NCBI GenBank assembly: GCA_002748325.1
Contig: PDSD01000017.1
Location: 1-54,326 of the forward strand
Length of the DNA: 54,326 nt
From: Arachnia propionica
GTDB lineage: Bacteria; Actinomycetota; Actinomycetes; Propionibacteriales; Propionibacteriaceae
Direction of reading: 5' to 3'
The number at the start of each line of letters is the position of its first letter. Position 1 is the first letter of the stretch. Shown piece by piece: positions 18,391 through 30,237 of this stretch. The notes beneath the pieces were generated by a model, which was not told the origin of the DNA, searched no databases, and worked only from the letters and a program-made list of their open reading frames with translations. Both the position numbers and the translations under genes were made by a program.

Positions 18391-20367
18391 TTACTGAATC
18401 CGGCCGCCCATCGCCGCCGCCAGCCGTCTCGGCAACTCGGCGGCGAAGATCTGCTCTAGCGAGAGCACCTGCCCCTGCGAGTCGGCCAGTGGCACCCGCC
18501 AGTTGGGGTACTCGTCGATGGTGCCGGGCTGGTTTTGCGCCCGGATGCTGCCGACGGCATCGGCCAGGCTGGCCACCCGCAGCTTGGCCGAACTCGCAGC
18601 TAGCCTGCGATGCAGCGCCAGCATGATCTCGGTTACATCTTCGGCCTCCGCCTCGGCCAGATACCCCTCGGCCAACAACGTCGCTACCCATTGGGAACGC
18701 TCTGCGGCGGCCGCCAGCAGCTCCTGCTCGACCGGCTCGCTGAGCACCCCCAACTCAGCGCGCAACCGGATGTGTTCCCCCGCCAGGTAGCCCAGCGTCG
18801 GCGGCAGGTCGTGGGTGGTCACCGAGCCCAGGCAAGCCTCACGCCACTGCTGCGGCGGTATCGGCTGGCCCGCCCAGTCTTTCTCCCACCACATGACCGA
18901 GGTGCCCAGGATGCCCCGGCTCAGCAGATATTCTCGCACCCACGGCTCGACGGTACCGAGGTCTTCGCCGACCACGACGGCCCCCGCGCGCTGCGCTTCC
19001 AGGGCGATGATCCCCACCATCGCCTCATGGTCGTAGCGCACATAGGTGCCCTCACTGGCGGCCTGCCCGTCGGGCACCCACCACAGCCTAAACAGCCCCA
19101 TCACGTGATCGATCCTGACGCCACCCACCCCACTCAGCGTGGCCCGCACCAGCTCTCGTAACGGCTGGTAGGCCAGCTTTTCCAGGCGGTCGGGCCGCCA
19201 CGGCGGCTGCTGCCAGTTCTGGCCAGCTTGGTTGTATTGATCAGCGGGTGCGCCGACACTAACCCCGGCCGCAAACAGTTCTGGGGAAAGCCAGGTCTCC
19301 GCCCCCCTGGGATTGACCCCGACTGCCAGATCGGCAATCACGCCGACGGCCATGCCAGCCCGGTCGGCGGCGAACTGGGCGAGCGCCAGTTGTTCGGCGG
19401 TGATCCATTGCAGCCACTGATAGAAGTCGATTCGCTCGGCAGCTGACTCGGCGAACGCGGCGACCTCGGCCGAGTCGACGTCCCGGTAAGCGGGCGGCCA
19501 ATCGTGCCAGTCATTGCCGAAGTGCTCGCATAGCGCGTTCCAGCAGGCGAACCGCCGCAGCCCCTCACCTTGCTCGCGCACGAACTGCGTCAATGCAAGC
19601 TGCCGGATCGGCGGGCGGCCAGTCTGATAAATCAGTTCCAACGCCGCCAGCTTGGCCGCCCAGGTGACGTCCCGGTCGATGCCCTCGGCATTTCGGCTGC
19701 GCTTGCGCAGCTTGCGTATCTGGTGTCGCTCGTCCTTGGTCAGCCGCGAGAACTCCGCGATCCGCTCCGGGCGCACGTACAGCGGATTCCAAAACCGGCG
19801 GCTGGTGGGCAGATACGGCGACGGTTCCATCGGCGGGATGGGTTCTGCCGCATGAAGTGGATTAATCAGCACGAACCCGGCGCCCAGCTGCGCGCCCGAC
19901 CAGGTCAGCAGATCGGCCAGGTCGGCCAGGTCGCCGATCCCCCACGCCTTTTCCGCGGCGACGCTGTACAACTGGGTGGCCCACCCCCAGGCAGGCTGTT
20001 CGGCCAGCCGATTCGGCAACTCCACCCGGCTCGGCGTCACGATGAGCGCGCCCCGCAGCTCGAAGCGCCGGCCAGCCTCGGTGACGCCGTAAACCCTCAC
20101 CTGCGAACCCGCTGGCACGTGCACCTCAACCTGGATGGGTTGCCCGGCCTCCCGGACGGTGCAAGTCGGCAACGTGGTTAGCCACCGCCGGTGCTGCGCC
20201 TGTTGCAACGAAACAGCCCGTTGCTGCGAGGTTACAGCGGCGACATCCATCGCGGCCAACACCGCCACCACTGTCTCCGCTTTGACGAGCCGATGTCGGC
20301 CTTTCCAGTCGTAAAACTCGACTGCTACGCCATAGTGCTCGGCGAGTTGGCGAAGTTCGGTGTCCAC
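18391..20367 (-). CDS. malQ: 4-alpha-glucanotransferase
   Basis: VDTELRQLAEHYGVAVEFYDWKG...GAGFVLINPLHAAEPIPPMEPSPYLPTSRRFWNPLY...VRIDHVMGLFRLWWVP; GTG start likely. Confidence 0.92.
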   Translation of the reverse strand: MDTELRQLAEHYGVAVEFYDWKGRHRLVKAETVVAVLAAMDVAAVTSQQRAVSLQQAQHRRWLTTLPTCTVREAGQPIQVEVHVPAGSQVRVYGVTEAGRRFELRGALIVTPSRVELPNRLAEQPAWGWATQLYSVAAEKAWGIGDLADLADLLTWSGAQLGAGFVLINPLHAAEPIPPMEPSPYLPTSRRFWNPLYVRPERIAEFSRLTKDERHQIRKLRKRSRNAEGIDRDVTWAAKLAALELIYQTGRPPIRQLALTQFVREQGEGLRRFACWNALCEHFGNDWHDWPPAYRDVDSAEVAAFAESAAERIDFYQWLQWITAEQLALAQFAADRAGMAVGVIADLAVGVNPRGAETWLSPELFAAGVSVGAPADQYNQAGQNWQQPPWRPDRLEKLAYQPLRELVRATLSGVGGVRIDHVMGLFRLWWVPDGQAASEGTYVRYDHEAMVGIIALEAQRAGAVVVGEDLGTVEPWVREYLLSRGILGTSVMWWEKDWAGQPIPPQQWREACLGSVTTHDLPPTLGYLAGEHIRLRAELGVLSEPVEQELLAAAAERSQWVATLLAEGYLAEAEAEDVTEIMLALHRRLAASSAKLRVASLADAVGSIRAQNQPGTIDEYPNWRVPLADSQGQVLSLEQIFAAELPRRLAAAMGGRIQ

Positions 20368-20371
20368 GAGG

Positions 20372-21034
20372 CTACTTCTTGATGACGACGGTGCCAGCAA
20401 TCATGTCGTGCAGCGTCTGGCGCTTGGGCGTAAACAGGGGAACCAGCGCGTTGATCAGCCCCACCAAGGTGATGTTATACATCACCACCGAGGTGACCGC
20501 TCGCAAAATGGAACGCCCCCAGCCAAGCTTGGCTAGGCTGTGATCGCCCGCCCGGACCACCCGCAGCTGGAGGATGAGCTGCCCCACGGTGCCACCGAAG
20601 AGCGCGACCATCACAGCCCGGTAGAGCATCCACAACCCCATGGTGGCCAACGTCGACAGCAGCAGCGAGATAGTCACCGATGCGGGTGGGTTCAGCAGTT
20701 GGGTCATGTTGCCATTGACTAGGTCTTCACTTACTTGCAGCAGCCAGTTGTTGAACTCCTGTTCGCTGCCGCCGAGAATTAACGTCTGGAGCAGGCTGAC
20801 CGGGAAAAACCACAACAGACCATCGAGCAAGAAGGCGAGAGCACGCGCCCACCATCCGGCGAGGGTGGCCGGGCCATAGCTGTCGGGGCCGCCGTGGGCG
20901 ACGGGAAGAGTCGGCGTAGCGCTTGGCTGCGGGGCTTCTCTGGTCACCTGCGACCAAGCATTGCCGTCCCAGTAGCGTTCATCGGGGGTGCCTGCGGGGT
21001 CTGGATACCATCCTGGCGGCGGAAGCTGTGTCAT
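20372..21034 (-). CDS. RDD family membrane protein with N-terminal DUF2510-like motif
   Basis: PPGWYPDPAGTPDERYWDGNAWS; GWWARALAFLLDGLLW. Confidence 0.85.
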   Translation of the reverse strand: MTQLPPPGWYPDPAGTPDERYWDGNAWSQVTREAPQPSATPTLPVAHGGPDSYGPATLAGWWARALAFLLDGLLWFFPVSLLQTLILGGSEQEFNNWLLQVSEDLVNGNMTQLLNPPASVTISLLLSTLATMGLWMLYRAVMVALFGGTVGQLILQLRVVRAGDHSLAKLGWGRSILRAVTSVVMYNITLVGLINALVPLFTPKRQTLHDMIAGTVVIKK

Positions 21035-21083
21035 TGCTCCAGCATGCCACGAACCAAGATACGGAAGCGAAGTTGTCCGGGCG

Positions 21084-22421
21084 CTAGCCCTTGCTGAGTA
21101 GTGATTCGTTGGCTACCGGGCCGATCCGTCGTCCCAGCGGCACCACCAGCAGCGAGGCGATCAGCAAGACCGCGAACAGTTCCCAAAACGAGGTGCCCGC
21201 GGTCAGGGCGTAGATCGCCCCAGCCAGCGAGGTGAGGCTGGCATTGCCGATGTTCTCGACCAGCTGCAGGGCCCCGGCGTGACGGCCCTGCTCGCTCGGC
21301 TGCGACAAGCTCATCGTGGCGACGGCGGTGCTGGCCATCCCAATACCCATGCCGAAGCCAGCGATCACCCACCCGACCACGCCGAGCCACAGCGGGAACC
21401 ACGGCCAGATCACCAGCGCGGCGATGACGGAAATCCCGAAACCTGACGAGGCGGCCCCCAATCGGATCAGTTGGTCTCGTCGCAGCCGCAGCCACGACCT
21501 GGCCTGCAGCCAGGAGCCGCTGGCCCAGCCGACGCTGCCAATGGTCAGCGCCACCCCGGATTCCAGCGGCGTCAGCCCACGCACTTCCTGCATCGCGAGC
21601 ACCACGAATGGCTCGGCGGCTAGGAAGGCACCGGCATGCAGCGCCCGGGAGGCTACCACGGTGCCTAACCCTCGGCGCGTCGGCCAGGCCGTTTTCGGCA
21701 GCACCCGCGGCAGGCCGAGCAACAGCGCAACCACGCCAGCGACTGCGATCAGCGCCCCCGTCCAATCTTCGCGTTCACCAGCCAGCTGAATCAGGATCGG
21801 GCCGAATGCCAGTAACGCAATCGGCAGCCACCCCGGCCGCTTTGCGGTGGGCTCTAGGGTCAGGCCAGCCTGCACCGCCTGCAACGGTCGCCACATCAAT
21901 CCGGCGGCAATGAGGATCAGCGGCACCACGCCGACGAACACCAGTCGCCAGGTCAGCGCTTCGCTGATCCAAGCCGACAGCGGCGGCCCCAGGAAGGCGG
22001 GCAACAGCCAGGTGAAACTGAAGACGCCGATGATCGACGCCCGCTCTGGCCCCTGGAAGGCGTGCGCTATCACCACGAACAGGCCGACGTTCAACGCGCC
22101 GCCGCCGAAGCCCTGCACCAACCGGGCAAGCAGCAACACCCAGACGTTCGGAGCGAGCGAGCCTAGGGTCAGCCCAAGGCAGAAGATGATCATGCCCAGC
22201 AGCAGTGGCAGCAGTGGCCCGCGCCGATCCGCCATTGGGCCCGCCACCACGGTCGCCAGCAGTAGCCCGATGGTGATGGTGGAAAACGCCCAGCCATAAA
22301 GCTCAATTGCGTCGAGGTCCCGCATCACCGTAGGCAGCGCGGCGGCGATCCCCATGACCTCAAAGGCGAAACCGAACACGGCCATGACCATGCCAACGAC
22401 TAACCGACGACGGCCTCGCAT
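21084..22421 (-). CDS. MFS transporter
   Basis: 12+ TM pattern; GPMADRRGPLLPLLLGMIIF; SD AGGAGGA before ATG 22421. Confidence 0.88.
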   Translation of the reverse strand: MRGRRRLVVGMVMAVFGFAFEVMGIAAALPTVMRDLDAIELYGWAFSTITIGLLLATVVAGPMADRRGPLLPLLLGMIIFCLGLTLGSLAPNVWVLLLARLVQGFGGGALNVGLFVVIAHAFQGPERASIIGVFSFTWLLPAFLGPPLSAWISEALTWRLVFVGVVPLILIAAGLMWRPLQAVQAGLTLEPTAKRPGWLPIALLAFGPILIQLAGEREDWTGALIAVAGVVALLLGLPRVLPKTAWPTRRGLGTVVASRALHAGAFLAAEPFVVLAMQEVRGLTPLESGVALTIGSVGWASGSWLQARSWLRLRRDQLIRLGAASSGFGISVIAALVIWPWFPLWLGVVGWVIAGFGMGIGMASTAVATMSLSQPSEQGRHAGALQLVENIGNASLTSLAGAIYALTAGTSFWELFAVLLIASLLVVPLGRRIGPVANESLLSKG

Positions 22422-22449
22422 CCGAATTCCTCCTCTACAATCTAGTGAT

Positions 22450-22700
22450 ATGAGCGAACTTGCCCCTGGCGCCCAAACCGTCCTGGATGAACGCACCGAG
22501 CAACTCGAAGACGACGCCCACGAGCGATTCTCTCACTACGTGTCCAAGCGCAAGCTCACCAAGGCGATGGTGTTGGGCACCCCCGTGGTCGCGCTGTGCG
22601 GCAAGGTTTGGGTGCCGTCACGCAACCCCGACAAGTATCCGGTGTGCCCAGAGTGCAAAGAGATCTGGGCCAGCATGAAACCAGGCGATTCTAGCCCAGA

Positions 22701-22707
<7 letters not shown>
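22450..22707 (+). CDS. DUF3039 family protein
   Basis: [38 protein letters not shown]. Confidence 0.85.
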
Positions 22708-24122
<1,415 letters not shown>

Positions 24123-24132
24123 GCGGGCGATT

Positions 24133-24561
24133 CTACTCCCCCGCCGCCAGATGCCTTAACGCCGATTCATAGCCGCCGATACCCAATCCGGTGATGACTG
24201 CGGTGGCATACGGGCTGACGACCAGGTGTTGCCGGAATTGTTCCCGGGCATGCACGTTGCTCAGGTGCACCTCGATGACCACGGACACTTGGGCCACCGC
24301 GTCCGCGACCGCGATGGAATAGTGCGACCAGGCCCCCGGATTCAACACGACTGGCAGCCCAAGATCGGCGGCCTCACCGAGCCAGCCGACCATCTCGCCC
24401 TCGTGATCGGTTTGCCGCACCTCCACGGCCAGCCCCAGTTCGGCGCCGAGGTCGATTAGCCGTTGTTCAAGCTGCGCATAGGTGGTGTGGCCATAGATCT
24501 CGGGCTGGCGCATGCCCAGCCGACCAAGATTGGGACCGTTTAGCACCAGTACTTTCTTCAT
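24133..24561 (-). CDS. aroQ: Type II 3-dehydroquinate dehydratase
   Basis: [19 protein letters not shown]...[19 protein letters not shown]...[14 protein letters not shown]. Confidence 0.95.
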   Translation of the reverse strand: MKKVLVLNGPNLGRLGMRQPEIYGHTTYAQLEQRLIDLGAELGLAVEVRQTDHEGEMVGWLGEAADLGLPVVLNPGAWSHYSIAVADAVAQVSVVIEVHLSNVHAREQFRQHLVVSPYATAVITGLGIGGYESALRHLAAGE

Positions 24562-24570
24562 TGCTCTCTC

Positions 24571-25524
24571 CTAGGGCTTTTCACGGCTGGGATCGTAAAC
24601 GTCGGGCTCCAAATAGCTGAACTGCACCTCGGGCACCGCCTGGCGTATCCGGTCTTCGGCCGCGTTGATCGTGGCCGCAACCTCGGCTAACGAGCTTGCC
24701 GCGCCCAGCGAAATCTTGGCCGTCAGCAGAATCTTTTCGGGGCCCAGATGCATGGTCTTGGCCTCGATCAGCCGCTCGATTCCGGGCGTGCCAAGGATCG
24801 CCGCCTCGATGAGCTGTTGATGCTCGGGCAATGCGGCCTCGCCGAGCAGCAGCGAGCGGGTCTCCCAGCCCAAGAATATCGCCACCAGCACCAGCAGCAC
24901 CCCGATTAGGGCGGTGCCGATGACGTCATAGATCAGGTCGTGGGTGACCAGCGACAAGGTGACGCCCGCCAAGGCGAACACCAGGCCCAGCTGAGCAGCG
25001 ATATCTTCCAGCAACACCACCGGCAGCTCCGGCGACTTGGCCCGCCGCACATAGCTCACCAGCGAAAGGCTGCCGCGAGACTGGTTGGCCTCAACCAGCG
25101 CGGTGCGCAGGCTGAATCCCTCGGCAATGATCGACAGGCTGAGCACCACCACCGGCACCCACCACCACGGCGAGGTCAGCAGGCTTTCACCGACGTGGCC
25201 GCTGCCGAGTTCTTGATACTTGTGCCACGCCTCATACAGCGCGAACAGGCCGCCCAGCGAGAACAAAATGATCGACACCAGGAACGCGGCCAGGTAACGC
25301 GAGCGGCCGTAGCCGAACGGATGCTCCGGAGTGGCCTCGCGTTTCGCCTGCTTGCCCCCAATCAACAGCAGCACCTGATTGCCGGTATCCGCGACGGAGT
25401 GGATCGCCTCGGCCAACAGTGACGAGGCGCCGGTGAGTAGCCAAGCGCCGAACTTGGTTACCGCGATGAACGAGTTGGCGGCTGCCGCCGCCAGCACAGC
25501 TTTGGTGCCGCCTTCAGTGCTCAT
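24571..25524 (-). CDS. Cation diffusion facilitator family transporter
   Basis: ASSLLAEAIHSVADTGNQVLLLIGG; HPFGYGRSRY; 317 aa. Confidence 0.88.
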   Translation of the reverse strand: MSTEGGTKAVLAAAAANSFIAVTKFGAWLLTGASSLLAEAIHSVADTGNQVLLLIGGKQAKREATPEHPFGYGRSRYLAAFLVSIILFSLGGLFALYEAWHKYQELGSGHVGESLLTSPWWWVPVVVLSLSIIAEGFSLRTALVEANQSRGSLSLVSYVRRAKSPELPVVLLEDIAAQLGLVFALAGVTLSLVTHDLIYDVIGTALIGVLLVLVAIFLGWETRSLLLGEAALPEHQQLIEAAILGTPGIERLIEAKTMHLGPEKILLTAKISLGAASSLAEVAATINAAEDRIRQAVPEVQFSYLEPDVYDPSREKP

Positions 25525-26555
25525 AGTGTAGGAGTCTGCCTGATGTGTTCGTCAGCCTCGCCCATACCGGCCCGCAGGTAGGCGGCGGCATAGCGGCCAT
25601 ATTGCAGCAGCATCACGTAGCGTTGGCTCGCACTAATGGCGGGCTCTGCTGCTCCCGAGGAGATGCGGCAACTGGGCACTCCAAAGTTGGCCGCCAGCTC
25701 GGCTAGCCACTCGCCGTCCGCGCCGCGTTGCTCGTCGGCTACCTGGTCGTCGAGCAGCACCAGCACTGGCGCTGCTGCAGTCTGATCCTCGACAGGATCG
25801 CTGAACAGGTCTCGGCGGCGGCTCTGCCGCACCAACACCGCGAGTTGGGCAGCGTCGGCAGCCAACGCTGGTTGTCCGCTTGAGCTACGGAACTTGGTTG
25901 CCAGCTTTCTGGCCGCTACGGCCGCCAGCCTGGTACCGCCCCACAGCAGCGGTAGCTCGTCGCCGATTCCCAGGGCCAGGTTCTTGGCCGGATTCTGCGA
26001 AGAATCGAGCCGGGGGGAGCATTCGGCCGCGACTAGGTCGGCGGCGTCAGCCAGATGCTCGATCAGAATGTGGGGGCCCAAGCCAACTTCGCCGAGCCGA
26101 GCCAGCACCGTCATGGTTTGGATCAGCGCATCGTCCGCGACCGGAAACCACATGCTCCTAGTCGACTGCGCCGTCACCGCTAGCTGACTGTCAGTCGGCG
26201 CGGCCACCAGCAGCCCAGCACCCCGCCGGGCCGCGTCCTGCACGGCTTGCAACTCGGCTTTTCCGGCCGTCTCGCCGCCCAGCACGACCACGAAATCCAG
26301 GGCGCTCACCCAGCCGGGCAGCCCCGGCCGTGACCAGCGCACGACGGGAACCGGGCACACCGATTCCAGGGCGGCTCGTAGCACCCCAGCGCCCCGGCCC
26401 ACCAGCACCATGGCCCGTGGCCGCTCCAATCGATCAAGCCGTACCGCCTCGGTTGCCGAGGCAGCCTCGCGCAGCCTGGCCCCCGTCATGGCTAGCCAAC
26501 GCAATTGTTGATCGGCAACTAGCTGCGGGGATTCAACTAAGGCGTCGTCAAACAT
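25521..26555 (-). CDS. SIS-domain protein (phosphosugar isomerase-like)
   Basis: GDELPLLWGGTRLAAVAARKLATKFR...; neighbours Trm112 and manB. Confidence 0.65.
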   Translation of the reverse strand: MFDDALVESPQLVADQQLRWLAMTGARLREAASATEAVRLDRLERPRAMVLVGRGAGVLRAALESVCPVPVVRWSRPGLPGWVSALDFVVVLGGETAGKAELQAVQDAARRGAGLLVAAPTDSQLAVTAQSTRSMWFPVADDALIQTMTVLARLGEVGLGPHILIEHLADAADLVAAECSPRLDSSQNPAKNLALGIGDELPLLWGGTRLAAVAARKLATKFRSSSGQPALAADAAQLAVLVRQSRRRDLFSDPVEDQTAAAPVLVLLDDQVADEQRGADGEWLAELAANFGVPSCRISSGAAEPAISASQRYVMLLQYGRYAAAYLRAGMGEADEHIRQTPTL

Positions 26556-26559
26556 GGGC

Positions 26560-26748
26560 TTAGGTGCTCCGTGCCTGATCGAGCAGCAACGCTGGGATCT
26601 GGTTCTTCACCGGGAACGCGAGCCCACATCCGGCACCGGTACAAACCACCTCGTGTCGGTCATAATCGACGGCGAACTTGGCGTTACATGCCGGGCAAAC
26701 GATTACCGCCAGCAGTTTTTCGGAAAGCTCCATCTCTGACTCACTCAC
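26560..26748 (-). CDS. Trm112 family protein
   Basis: KLLAVIVCPACNAKFAVDYDRHEVVCTGAGCGLAFPVKNQIPALL. Confidence 0.88.
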   Translation of the reverse strand: MSESEMELSEKLLAVIVCPACNAKFAVDYDRHEVVCTGAGCGLAFPVKNQIPALLLDQARST

Positions 26749-26776
26749 GGCGTTCCTTTCGACGATGTATTGGAGA

Positions 26777-28138
26777 TCAATTTAGCGCGAAGGTCGATGC
26801 TGCCGCGAGGATCTCGTCGCGTAGCCGAACCAGTTGCGCCTGGCTTGTTGTCTCCACGTTGAGTCGCAGTAACGGTTCGGTGTTGCTGGCACGCACGTTA
26901 AACCACCAGTCCTGGGCGCGGCTGGTCATCGTCAGGCCGTCAACATAGTCAGCAACCGCGCGGTCGGCGAATTCCGCTGCCAGCCGCTGCTGGCAGGCCG
27001 CAATATCGGCTACCTGCAGGTTGATCTCGCCGGAGCGGAAGAATCCGTCGAATTCGGCGGCGAGGGCGGACAACGTGGCACCGGATCGCCGCACTAGCTC
27101 CATCACATGCAACGCGGCAAGCATTCCGGTGTCGGCTGACCAGAAATCACGGAAATAGTAGTGGGCGGAGTGCTCGCCACCGAAGATCGCCTGCTGCTCG
27201 GCCATCGCTGCCTTGATGTAGGTGTGGCCTACTTTGGCAGACACCAGTTTTCCCCGGTCTCCGACTGCGGCCGCTACCGCCCAGGAGGTGATGGAGTTGA
27301 TGACGATGGTGGCTCCGGGCTCTTGCTCCAGCTCAGCCAGCGCGATCATCGCCGTGATCACGGACGGATCAACCACCTCGCCGCGCTCGTCGATTAGGAA
27401 GCAGCGGTCGGCGTCGCCGTCGAACACCAGCGCCAGGTCGGCGTGATGTTCCCGAACCGCTTGCTGCGCGGCCACCAGGTTCTCGGGGATCAGCGGATTG
27501 GGCGGATGGTTAGGAAACGTGCCGTCTAGCTCCAGGTAAAGCCCGATGATTTCGAGGCCGCGACCGGCCAGGACACTGCGGGCGGTATGGCCAGCCATGC
27601 CATTGCCGGCATCAACGACAATCTTTAGCCCGCCGGGCCCAGCCACCGGCACCAGCTCGTTGAGCTTTGCCGCGTAGGCCGCCAGGGTGTCCAGTTCGCG
27701 GTAGCCGCCAGGAACCGGACTACCGCTGGCGGCGGATGAAGCGATGTCTCGCAACCTGACCATGAAATCTGCGGGTACGGGTTTGGCGTCTCGCAAGCAG
27801 AACTTGATGCCGTTGTCGTGGGATGGGTTGTGGCTGGCGGTGAACTGCACCCCCGGCAGCCCAAGCCAGCCGGAGGCGAACCACAGCTGGTCGGTTGCCG
27901 ACAAGCCGATGTCAATAACACTCGCACCAGCACCACGGGCCCCCGATATGAAGGCCTGGCTCAGCTCGCGACCCAGCCCACGCATGTCGCGGCCCAACAC
28001 AAATTCCTGCCCCGCTAACTGCAGTAGTTCGACGTAGGCGCGACCTAGCTCCCGCGCCCCAGCCAGATCCCAGTCGACCGTAGTGCCGCTGACGCGGCCA
28101 CGAATGTCGTTGGCTTTGAAGATCGACGGGTGCAGCAC
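26777..28138 (-). CDS. manB: Phosphomannomutase/phosphoglucomutase
   Basis: FKANDIRGRV...GVQFTASHNPSHDNGIK...LVFDGDADRCFLID...RASNTEPLLRLNVE. Confidence 0.93.
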   Translation of the reverse strand: MLHPSIFKANDIRGRVSGTTVDWDLAGARELGRAYVELLQLAGQEFVLGRDMRGLGRELSQAFISGARGAGASVIDIGLSATDQLWFASGWLGLPGVQFTASHNPSHDNGIKFCLRDAKPVPADFMVRLRDIASSAASGSPVPGGYRELDTLAAYAAKLNELVPVAGPGGLKIVVDAGNGMAGHTARSVLAGRGLEIIGLYLELDGTFPNHPPNPLIPENLVAAQQAVREHHADLALVFDGDADRCFLIDERGEVVDPSVITAMIALAELEQEPGATIVINSITSWAVAAAVGDRGKLVSAKVGHTYIKAAMAEQQAIFGGEHSAHYYFRDFWSADTGMLAALHVMELVRRSGATLSALAAEFDGFFRSGEINLQVADIAACQQRLAAEFADRAVADYVDGLTMTSRAQDWWFNVRASNTEPLLRLNVETTSQAQLVRLRDEILAAASTFALN

Positions 28139-28141
28139 GGC

Positions 28142-28492
28142 TCAACCCTGGTTAGCTGCCCCCGGCAGCAGCGTTAGATGCCCCACCCGGCGTCCTTGCG
28201 ACACGACGGGTCGCTCCTCAGGCTCATCAGGTTGCTGCCCGACCTCGCGGATCGCTTCGGCAAGCGCAAGCAGATCGTCGTCGGCACCGGTTGGCAGCTC
28301 GTCGATTGGCAGCTTCAGCAGTTCCCAGCCGACGGGCACGCTGGTGCGCTGCCCGTGATAGTCACACAGGTCAAAGCCGCCTGGCTCGGGAGAACTCGAC
28401 AGCGGCCCCAACACCGCCTGCTGATCGGCGTAAGCATAAGTCAAGGTGACTTTGGCTGGGAGGGCGCACCCCGTCCGGCTACACAATCGCAC
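28142..28492 (-). CDS. DUF3499 family protein
   Basis: MRLCSRTGCALPAKVTLTYAYADQQAVLGPLSSSPEPGGFDLCDYHGQR. Confidence 0.85.
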   Translation of the reverse strand: MRLCSRTGCALPAKVTLTYAYADQQAVLGPLSSSPEPGGFDLCDYHGQRTSVPVGWELLKLPIDELPTGADDDLLALAEAIREVGQQPDEPEERPVVSQGRRVGHLTLLPGAANQG

Positions 28493-28529
28493 GCTGCGAC
28501 GATACCTGAGCGACGGCTAGAATTGCCGC

Positions 28530-28949
28530 ATGCCACGCACACGGGACCGACACGGCCGAGGCATTCGTGGGCCGCTGGCGATTCCGTCTGCGGCACTGCC
28601 AAGCGGGCTACAGCGACCTAGCCGTGCTGAGTTCTTTACCAGTTGCGTCGAGGACGCCGTACAACGCATCGAGGAGAAGCGCCCAGGAGCCTTCGCCAGC
28701 GTCCGTATTGGTATCGAAGAGGTGCCGCTGCTACGTAACAACTGGACGGGCGACCGGGTACCCATGTCGGCGGGACTGGAGGCCAGCCGTAACCGGAAGG
28801 CCACTTTAGTGCTTTACCAGCGGCCGTTGGAACTGCGAGCCCGGACGCGCAGCGAGCTACACCAACTCGTCCACCGAACCATCGTGGAACAGTTAAGCGC
28901 CATCCTGGCCATGCCCCCGGAAGACTTGAGCGACGACTGGGCGGGCTAG
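28530..28949 (+). CDS. Metallopeptidase family protein
   Basis: RDRHGRGIRGPLAIPSAALPSGLQRPSRAEFFTSCVEDAVQRIEEK...ELHQLVHRTIVEQLSAIL; syntenic with DUF3499. Confidence 0.75.
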   Translation: MPRTRDRHGRGIRGPLAIPSAALPSGLQRPSRAEFFTSCVEDAVQRIEEKRPGAFASVRIGIEEVPLLRNNWTGDRVPMSAGLEASRNRKATLVLYQRPLELRARTRSELHQLVHRTIVEQLSAILAMPPEDLSDDWAG

Positions 28950-28980
28950 CTGCACCACAGGCCCCTAACCAGCCTCCCGA

Positions 28981-30237
28981 TCAGCGAAGGCTGAGATCCA
29001 GCCTGGCTGGCACCGCGCTAGTTTCGGGATCACCGTAGGGCTGCATCGGCGCGACCGCGACGCCTGGGCCCGCAAGAGCTACTGCTCCCACTATCTTCCC
29101 CGTGGTTTCGGCAACCACAAAGGTGGGCTGATCACCAGGCAGCTCAAACTGGCTGGTCTTTCCGGCCGGAATCACAAGCCGAGAGATTTCTTCCTGCCCG
29201 CCGAGCGGAGTGTGACTCAACCGCACACTGACGTCGGCTTCACCAGGGTTGCCCAACAACACCCGGGCTTTGGCTGGAACCACCGCAGCCAAGTCACGGT
29301 AGCTCGTGGCCGGTGCGATGCGGGCCTGATCACTGCCGTCAGCCGCGACTACCAGGTCGGCGATGATGTCGCGGTCTGCGTCAACGATTAGGGTGCTTGC
29401 ATCTTCGTTCAACGCTCCACTCAGTTCGATTGCCAAGCTGGAACGGGCCGGGATGCTGATGTCCGCACCGCCGTTGGGGATGTATCGCGGCGTGCTACCC
29501 AAAGCGGTAATGGTGACTGCTGCCCGCTCGTTGTCGGGATTGGCCAGCAGCACCCGAACGGTCTTGGCACCTGCGTCGACGCCTGGCAAGTACAGCTGTT
29601 GCGAAGGTGAGGCAGCAGACAATCCCGCCAAGGTCTGCCCGGACTTGGTGATTGCATGCAGGCTCACCCGACCGGTTCGTGCCGTGTAGAGCACCGCGAC
29701 CGGGTCTTCACCTGAGACCAGCGCATTCAGCCCAATCCGACGTTGCTGCCCCACGCCGACCAAGATGTCGCGCGCCCCAACCGGGGATACCTCGCCGTCT
29801 TTGGTCAACAAGGTCAGATCCACGGAGGCGGCTACCTTGTCGGAGTTTGTTAGCACCAACTCCGTGGCCGCTGGGCTTGGCAGCACCAGCGCGCCACTGG
29901 CGAGCGCGGGGGTGCACGGCAGCCACTCAGTCAACGAATCTCCTGCTGCCAGCAGTGAGCCACCAACCAGTAACTGGTCGCCGCTTAGCAGCGTTGGTTG
30001 CTCACTGGCGGGCAATACCTGAGCGGTGGCTAGCTGTTTTCCCGAAGCATCGATTGCGCCAACATGTTCACTCGGCCCGACGTGCGGCGTACCAGCCGGG
30101 CACACGGCCTTTGCTAGCCGAACGGGTTGCAGCGGCTCAGTGATCGGCAGATCGGCGGGCTTGATTAGCGTGATGGAGATTGCCGCCAACGCCACGCAAA
30201 CCAGCAAAGCGAAAGTTTCCAACGTGCGTAGCAACAT
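28981..30237 (-). CDS. DUF5719 family secreted protein
   Basis: N-terminal signal anchor MLLRTLETFALLVCVALAAISITLI; repeated beta-domain pattern; ATGA overlap with the upstream GT2 gene. Confidence 0.7.
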   Translation of the reverse strand: MLLRTLETFALLVCVALAAISITLIKPADLPITEPLQPVRLAKAVCPAGTPHVGPSEHVGAIDASGKQLATAQVLPASEQPTLLSGDQLLVGGSLLAAGDSLTEWLPCTPALASGALVLPSPAATELVLTNSDKVAASVDLTLLTKDGEVSPVGARDILVGVGQQRRIGLNALVSGEDPVAVLYTARTGRVSLHAITKSGQTLAGLSAASPSQQLYLPGVDAGAKTVRVLLANPDNERAAVTITALGSTPRYIPNGGADISIPARSSLAIELSGALNEDASTLIVDADRDIIADLVVAADGSDQARIAPATSYRDLAAVVPAKARVLLGNPGEADVSVRLSHTPLGGQEEISRLVIPAGKTSQFELPGDQPTFVVAETTGKIVGAVALAGPGVAVAPMQPYGDPETSAVPARLDLSLR